Part shown: positions 58,486 to 64,000 of the stretch, piece after piece
Numbering within the stretch: position 1 is the first letter of the stretch
Layout of the letters: every line of letters begins with the position of its first letter
DNA from: Schistocephalus solidus
Taxonomy: Eukaryota; Platyhelminthes; Cestoda; Diphyllobothriidea; Diphyllobothriidae
Assembly (NCBI GenBank): GCA_017591395.1
Contig: WEDG01000319.1
Location: forward strand, 62,001 to 126,000
DNA: 64,000 nucleotides
Direction: 5' to 3'
Translations under genes and position numbers: made by a program
Notes under the pieces: model-generated
The model's database searches: none
What the model saw: the letters and a program-made list of their open reading frames with translations, nothing else
Told to the model about the DNA's origin: nothing

Positions 58486-60489
58486 TTGAATATCTTTTGG
58501 CAGTAGGAATACGATGGTAAACCTCGGAGGCTTAAAGCACTTATTCGTAGAACTTAAGTCTTACGGTCTTCGCTGTTTGTCTCGGCAACGGTTACTCAGT
58601 TGGTTTCGAAGATGGTTACTCCATTTTTACTGCATTTTGTCGTGTTCATCGATTTTGGGTCAGGGCCTACCAGGTTTTCGGGTTAAGTTGCAGTTGCTTA
58701 CGGGAGATCTTTGAGGTAAACTTTTGGCGGCTCGTTTGTTCGCCTTGCCTGCGAGCACCCGTAGCTACCTGCCATATAAAATTTTGTTTGAACAGGTACT
58801 CCTCATTCACCCTCAAACTCCACCACAGTTTTATCTGCCTCAAAATAGCCTGGATTCTGAGGACGCTTGTTCTTTCTAGGAGTTCGGTGTCAGGGATTCC
58901 TTACTGACACTTCATCCTCTATATTCCTCAGAGGCAGTTGAGGTAAAAATGAGTAAGTCTTCACGTTTGACTATCCTTGATAGTACAAGCCTCCACCCCT
59001 TACAAGAGCGTTTTCCGAACAACAACCCTTCACATCCTCTATTTCCGGCACAGGAGGGAATATTCTCGTATAAAGGAAAGCCAACTGGCGACGATTATCA
59101 CGTTTTATACGTCTTCTCTGTCGATATTCGGTTTGGATCATTTTTGTTTCTTTTTCTTTATGTACCTTTTATGGTTCCTCCTGCAAAAAGATCAGTAAAG
59201 CACACTTCCACACCAACTGTCCGGAATATTATCTGCACCAGCCGCATAAATTTGGAAGCATTGGCTACTTTCTGATACCCTGATATACTGCGAATCAGTA
59301 GCCATATAGCATAGAGCGCTTCACTCCGAGCTAACGCCTGAATTACCAGGCTCTGTTTTTGTCTGTCAAAAGATTCCTCACGCTTCAGTAATTAGCACGT
59401 AGTGCTCTATTCTTCTCCCAACTTACCAGTTGGCACGTCACCAGGCTACTTAGGGATGGAAGGACTTGAATCCAAGGAAGCATGACTGCGCGAGTCCTAA
59501 GAGTGCACCGGCAGAGCCTTCAGGAGTTGATTGCAGGTCGGCATTTGGATATCATTTCGGTCCACGCGACAGCATTGGCAAAAACAGCCTGCCTACTGGT
59601 GGTGCATAATTGTTATGTTTAGCCTAAACACCGCAGCTTACATAATTCAATTCCAGCCCAGGAGTGATTGGCAATTAGCCCATAAACGGGTCATGCAAAC
59701 AACGCCAAATGTTTAAACCCATCTTAAGTGCAGCTTTTTGTTTACGCAGGGAACAGTCCCAAAAGGAAGTTAGCCGCCATCAGAATAACCTTCACTGAAG
59801 TCAGTGAGAAGTAGCTATTAGCAGGAAAGACGAAGAGCTTTTCTACCTGCCACTGCGAATCAGGCTGCCTCTGCGGCGATACATAAAACCGCGCGATTAA
59901 TGTCCGACGCTATTTCGATCTGAAGCCAGCTGAGCGGAAAGCTAACACCAGACATCTCCTGGTAGTCTTTAGTGGATCGAAGTAGAATGGTTCTGGCTCA
60001 CGTTGTCCGAGCAGGCATGCACCCCCAAGGAGTGGTCAGCTTTTCGTGGTTTTAGCCGTTATTCTAGAGGGACCTCGGGAGAAGCATAAGCAAACAGATA
60101 TTTTGAAATCCACACTTATGAATAGCAGGCATTAATACATTTCCTCAAGAAATGAAGTTAGCAGCTGGCAAAATATTCATAGTTGCCGAAACCAACGTTA
60201 AATTAATAACTCCTTAAATTCAGGAGAGTGGCGTTTATGCAACTGATAAGATTGCATCATGGAATTCGGGTATTCAGTTTTGCCCCGATGTTGCAGCAGC
60301 CATCGGCTGAGAGCGAATAAGTCAGAAGCGGTCGGTCCAATCAAATTGTCCTTATTGGTTAACTTCCAACTTATCAAGTAGGCATCCTTATTATACTGCC
60401 TTTATGGGTGGTAAACCAGAGCTCCTTATCTAATTTCGCAAGCCAGGGCTCCTTTCTTAGGTGACCCATGGATTTTCCAGATAACAAAT

Positions 60490-60529
<40 letters not shown>

Positions 60530-61266
60530 AAGAGCGAGTCCGCTGCTCATTTAGTCAAGTGAACTTGGATATTTATTCCTAGTTTCCATTTGCAGGTTTG
60601 GATAGAAATAGCTGACGACAGTAAATAAACCAGCAATGGCCTTTCAGTTCTCTCTTACCTGTAACGGGTCTTTCAAGCCTCTCTTGATTTGACCATGGCC
60701 TCAAGGCTCCCAAAGTTCCCCTCCGTGAATTTTAATTATTCTTGACCTTATGAATAGCTCGACGGTCTTACCCATATGATTTTACACTCAATTGCCACTT
60801 TCCTTTATGCTTCCTACTTTCATCCTCACCATCATTGACATCAGTATCAGCAGCAGTAGGAGCATTGCTATCAGCCTCATCGGCAACACCAAAATCCTCA
60901 TCATTATTAAAATATTACTATTATCGTTTTTTATCCTCTTCCAAGACCGACTTGAATTGATTTTCGATGCAAACTCAGTTTGCCTACATTCCCTTCCAGC
61001 TGGCATTGAACAATCAAGCAGCTAACTGTTTCGTCAGTTTTATACTAAAAGATGGAAAATTTTCAGGATTTAATTTCTTCTGGCAGTTACTGAGCCGTAA
61101 TTTCATCTATTTGATTGTCGTTTTATTTTCATTTATAAGAATGTAGCGTATACCCACAGACTCCTGTCCCCTTTATAACACACGTCAACTGTACGTCTGC
61201 TTTACTCACTGTACCTTTCACCTTGGAAAAATAGTCATACATGTATATCCGTTTGTTGATTTTCAG
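58486..61266. other. Intron sequence before exon 6; includes (GA)n
   Basis: No gene supported. A 108-codon frame (58949-59275, plus) contains one hydrophobic stretch (FGSFLFLFLYVPFMV) but has no homology that I recognise. The intron ends with the acceptor TTGTTGATTTTCAG. Confidence 0.4.
60491..60528. repeat. (GA)n microsatellite
   Basis: Nineteen uninterrupted AG units within the last seen intron of the TRPM-like gene. Confidence 0.95.
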
Positions 61267-61658
61267 AGGAGATAAGCGAGCTGTTTTTGCTGGCTCTCCA
61301 GCACAAACGCCACAATTTTATCGACGAGCTGGCGAAGCTTGACCTTGGTGCGAACTTGAGGGTGACGTTGGAAGATTTGCGTCTCCTTTATAATCGTGGT
61401 GCGGGCACCAAGAACCTCCGCAGTATACTTAATGCCTGTGGACTCCACTTAAAGACTGCAAAGGAGGATGACTCCAATAGGAAGAAAAAGGATGCAGAAG
61501 GGGAGAGAGGGGAAAGAATTTCAGAGTTCAAAATATTGGCAGCAATGAAAATCGACAAAGATGCACCACAGTGTATAATTTACCTAGAGGAGGTTTATAC
61601 TTTCCTGAAGAGGATGTTCGCTGAAATGGACATTTTTTCGTACAAAAAGGATAAGAGA
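61267..61658 (+). CDS. TRPM-like gene, exon 6 (ankyrin-like melastatin-homology repeats)
   Basis: Acceptor TTGTTGATTTTCAG, donor GTAAGT after 61658, end phase 0; the first two bases complete the codon from exon 5. It reads EISELFLLALQHKRHNFIDE, GANLRVTLEDLRLLYNRGAG, a Lys/Glu/Asp-rich loop (KKKDAEGERGER) and CIIYLEEVYTFLKRMFAEMD. In TRPM proteins this corresponds to ...ALVMDRVDFVKLLIENG..., FLTIPRLEELYN, a variable loop and a helix before the linker to the transmembrane domain. The next expected block was not found in the remaining 2.3 kb of the window. Confidence 0.75.
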
Positions 61659-62164
61659 GTAAGTTTTAAGATATTTTATTTGTATTGTCGTGGAAAATTA
61701 TGGGAGATATCTTCACAACGTTTACTCCCACAAGCCAGCCTTACACCTAGCGGGCAGATACTGCGTTGAGTTAAACTTTTCATTGATGCTTTTTAGATTA
61801 AGTTGTGGTAAAATCAATGGAACTCTCGTTAAAAAACAAAGGAACGAAGGTGTTCTAAAGGACTGTTTTGACATGCGGGGCAAGATGTCTAAAACATTTT
61901 TAACTAAATCTTTACTGTTTTGAACTTGGACAGTACATTACTGGCTTGGCCAATCATCATGTTAATTTAGGGTAGTTGAGGTTTTTCAGTGGCTGCTTTG
62001 TCTGTTTGCGCATCGGCTTCGACATCGGTGAGCTGATTGCCAGCTTGTCTCCAAGCTACTGCATTTAACTCCCCATGACAGTCCTTCATTGGTCCTTGCG
62101 TAGACAATGGCGTACGATTTGGTAATCTATGGGGTTGGTGGGGATAATCTGCCCGTTGACTAAA
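61659..62164. other. Start of the intron after exon 6; nothing recognised
   Basis: The open frames 61690-61923 and the extension of exon 6 past GTAAGT carry no family motif. Confidence 0.4.
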
Positions 62165-62395
62165 CTAGCATCTGAACAAAAGGTCGCGAGTTCGAGTTTC
62201 GAGTAGTAAATCAACTGGAGTTGGGTATGTCTGGTCAATTACAGCTTACAAGCCAGAATTTCCATTCCAGTCTTCCTTGATTTTATCGGTACGGCTGTGC
62301 GGCTGCTGGTGGGGCTCAAAAGTGAGCTCCAAGGCAGAATGGGACGAGTGAGTCCCGTAATCGATCGAATGGCGTGCATCCATCAACTTTTAAAC
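62165..62395 (+). repeat. tRNA-derived SINE copy, plus strand
   Basis: AAAGGTCGCGAGTTCGAGTTTC (B box), body with TTGGGTATGTCTGGTCAATT, TACAAGCCAGAATTTCC, GCTGCTGGTGGGGCTCAAAA and CTCCAAGGCAGAATGGGACG, end CCATCAACTTT. The A-box part is weak. Confidence 0.75.
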
Positions 62396-64000
62396 CTAAC
62401 TACCCAGCGTTGCTCTTGTAACCAGGCTCTCTGATGCGCTTGATGCGTTAAACATTGGTGCTCAGTGTCTATGTTGCTAGTAGTGTTCACATAAACGAGA
62501 CTCTATCCTTCATGCAGTTATCCAGACTTGATTGTCGCTGCCATCATTGAGCAGGTTTTGGCACAACTGTGAACCTTTTGGTTGTATCCCACGCGTTTGA
62601 GTTGTGTTCTTCAGGCGGGGTTTTCAGAGTTTTTTTTCTTAACTACAGTTTGTTAGTCTGGTGCTTTTTTTCTTAGTCTTACTCCGGCCACAAAAAGGTA
62701 AATAAACTTTAAGGCAGGCTACTGGAAGTCTAACTCGGCGATTACCTGCGTCATTCAAATAAAACCCGCATTACCTCTGGTCGATATACGTATGACCAAA
62801 GCAAATGTCTATTGAAAAGTCCCTTGCGCGGTGTTCAACCACATTTTTCTATCCTAAGACACAGTTTGCGTTGCTACTTAATTTAGTAAGGTACGTTGAA
62901 ACTCATTTATGATAGCTGTACATGACAACCTCTGGAAGTCTGCACCTGGTAGCCTGTGGTAATGTGGGTTACCGACCTGGTTACGGCTACAGTTTGGTTT
63001 GGGGTTAAGGCTAGACTTCTGACTGGCTTTAAGATTGGAATTATGTTTCCTAAAGATACCTTATGCGAACAATTGACCTGCCCGGTGGACCTGATTATGT
63101 ATTGCGAAGCCTACGTACAGCGTCATAAATCTTTACGTGTCTCTCGCCAACTTAGCCAAGTAGGTAGGAAAAAGTTCCCACAGTGTTTTGCAGAAAGTGG
63201 GACGTCCATTATGTCTTTTTACCGATTATTCGTTCATATCTGAACTCGCAGAGTTATACAACTACGCTCAACGGTAGGCAGCAATCTTATGGACTGAAAT
63301 TAATTGTTGGTCATATTTGGGCGGGCAGACGCAAGGCATTGACTATAAGAGATTACAGCCATTGGCGGTTGACAACTGTTTTTAACAGTAGCCAGTGTTC
63401 TTAAAAAACTACCTTTAAAAAGTTCCCTACGGTTTCATAAGATCCGGATGCCATTAAATTGATGCAGGACCCTTTCATTAAAGTACTTATTGCATGATCC
63501 TAAGAATCTGTTTCGGCTACCTTAGTGCTATTGACTATGCAACAGTGGCTTGTCAATTGATTTTTGACTATGGGCTGTCGACAAAATGGAGTCCTACCAA
63601 AAAAAGATGTTTCAGTGGATGAAGTAGGACTGAAACTCAGAGGCGAAGAAAATGCAAGTAAAAAACTAGCCTCTTAAAACAGCAAATTCCAGCTCGAAAG
63701 TTTGGTAGAGATATACTAGATAGTGGTCCCGTCAACCAGATTTGAAAAGCATATCCAGTGGATTTCGCATATAAAATACAAAGGTGTAGGTGATTCCTTC
63801 CCATGGCATACGACAATGGTTTTTTTATGTGCACTAAAATGCGTCAAGATAATTGCGATTGTACGGTCTCCCTCATTTTATTACTAATGGGCCTGACAGC
63901 GATTAAGGAAAATTCTGTCAATAAGCAACAACCGCTACTGGATAACCAGATGATATGGGGGTTATAACTGCATAAACAATACTACTTAGTGAAGTAACAC
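62396..64000. other. Terminal 1.6 kb; no gene recognised
   Basis: Probably intron of the TRPM-like gene. The 95-codon frame at 62956-63243 and others have no TRPM-type sequence or splice phase match. Confidence 0.35.

Larger units (their letters stand above)
35981..61658 (+). other. TRPM-like channel gene, N-terminal part (whole locus, six exons seen)
   Basis: Six exons on the plus strand join with matching phases into 428 codons from the ATG at 35986. Introns are about 0.5, 9.2, 4.5, 3.2 and 7.0 kb. The predicted chain follows the cytosolic N-terminus of melastatin-type TRP channels: a domain of the SLOG type (residues about 30-190), then helical melastatin-homology repeats (about 200-428). 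Known TRPM proteins are Ca2+-permeable cation channels, and in flatworms one TRPM is the praziquantel target. The S1-S6 pore and the TRP helix are not in the window, so the channel part, and which paralogue this is, cannot be judged. The SLOG-like part is shorter and more diverged than usual. Confidence 0.7.

Noticed and set aside
58949..59275. 108-codon frame with one hydrophobic segment
   Set aside because: No recognised homology, no splice phase match to the surrounding gene, and similar-sized chance frames are common here.
62956..63243. 95-codon frame considered as TRPM exon 7
   Set aside because: No TRPM linker or transmembrane pattern, and no acceptor with the required phase 0.
1..64000. 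CRISPR array, operon or phage-like system
   Set aside because: No regularly spaced short repeats, no closely packed co-directional genes, and clear introns and LINEs: the sequence is eukaryotic.

Overview
The window is eukaryotic nuclear DNA from a repeat-rich invertebrate genome. It is AT-rich, its only convincing host gene is broken by introns of 0.5 to 9 kb, and nearly everything else is transposable-element debris. The mix of elements (CR1/L2-like LINEs, a Ty3/gypsy element, a tnp2-type DNA transposase, tRNA-derived SINEs) fits a flatworm, possibly a large-genome tapeworm. That assignment is inference from pattern memory. No prokaryotic operon, CRISPR array or phage structure is present.

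Left part (1-14,600). Two copies of one LINE family (called A here) face each other: 1-4602 on the minus strand (3' end cut by the window) and 6781-12205 on the plus strand. The plus copy sits inside an older, related LINE whose halves remain at about 5940-6750 and 12206-14075. The right half of that older LINE carries a further LINE 3'-end fragment at 12370-12983. Between the facing copies lies a fragment of a tnp2-like transposase (5020-5640, minus).

Middle (14,600-35,900). A broken but long tnp2/CACTA-like transposase occupies 14607-16560 (plus). LINE family B copies follow: 18107-19160 (plus), 21530-24962 (minus) and 26690-28172 (minus). LINE family C copies lie at 28180-29300 (plus), 29600-30790 (minus) and 33001-34924 (minus); the last is inserted into an older family C copy. 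A small unidentified gene (25146-26496, plus) may lie between them.

Right part (35,981-64,000). The main host gene is a TRPM-like channel gene on the plus strand. Six exons (35981-36051, 36564-36722, 45894-46095, 50615-50777, 53982-54283, 61267-61658) join with consistent splice phases into 428 codons. They read as the cytosolic N-terminal region of the TRPM family (SLOG-like region, then melastatin-homology repeats). The transmembrane part lies beyond the window. Its introns hold a Ty3/gypsy retrotransposon with both LTRs (39600-44402), SINEs, tandem duplications, a purine-rich GGA tract, and three open segments at 37.1-38.9 kb that may be a nested gene.

All identifications were made by eye, without database searches. 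Exon boundaries and element ends are estimates unless a splice site or terminus is stated.
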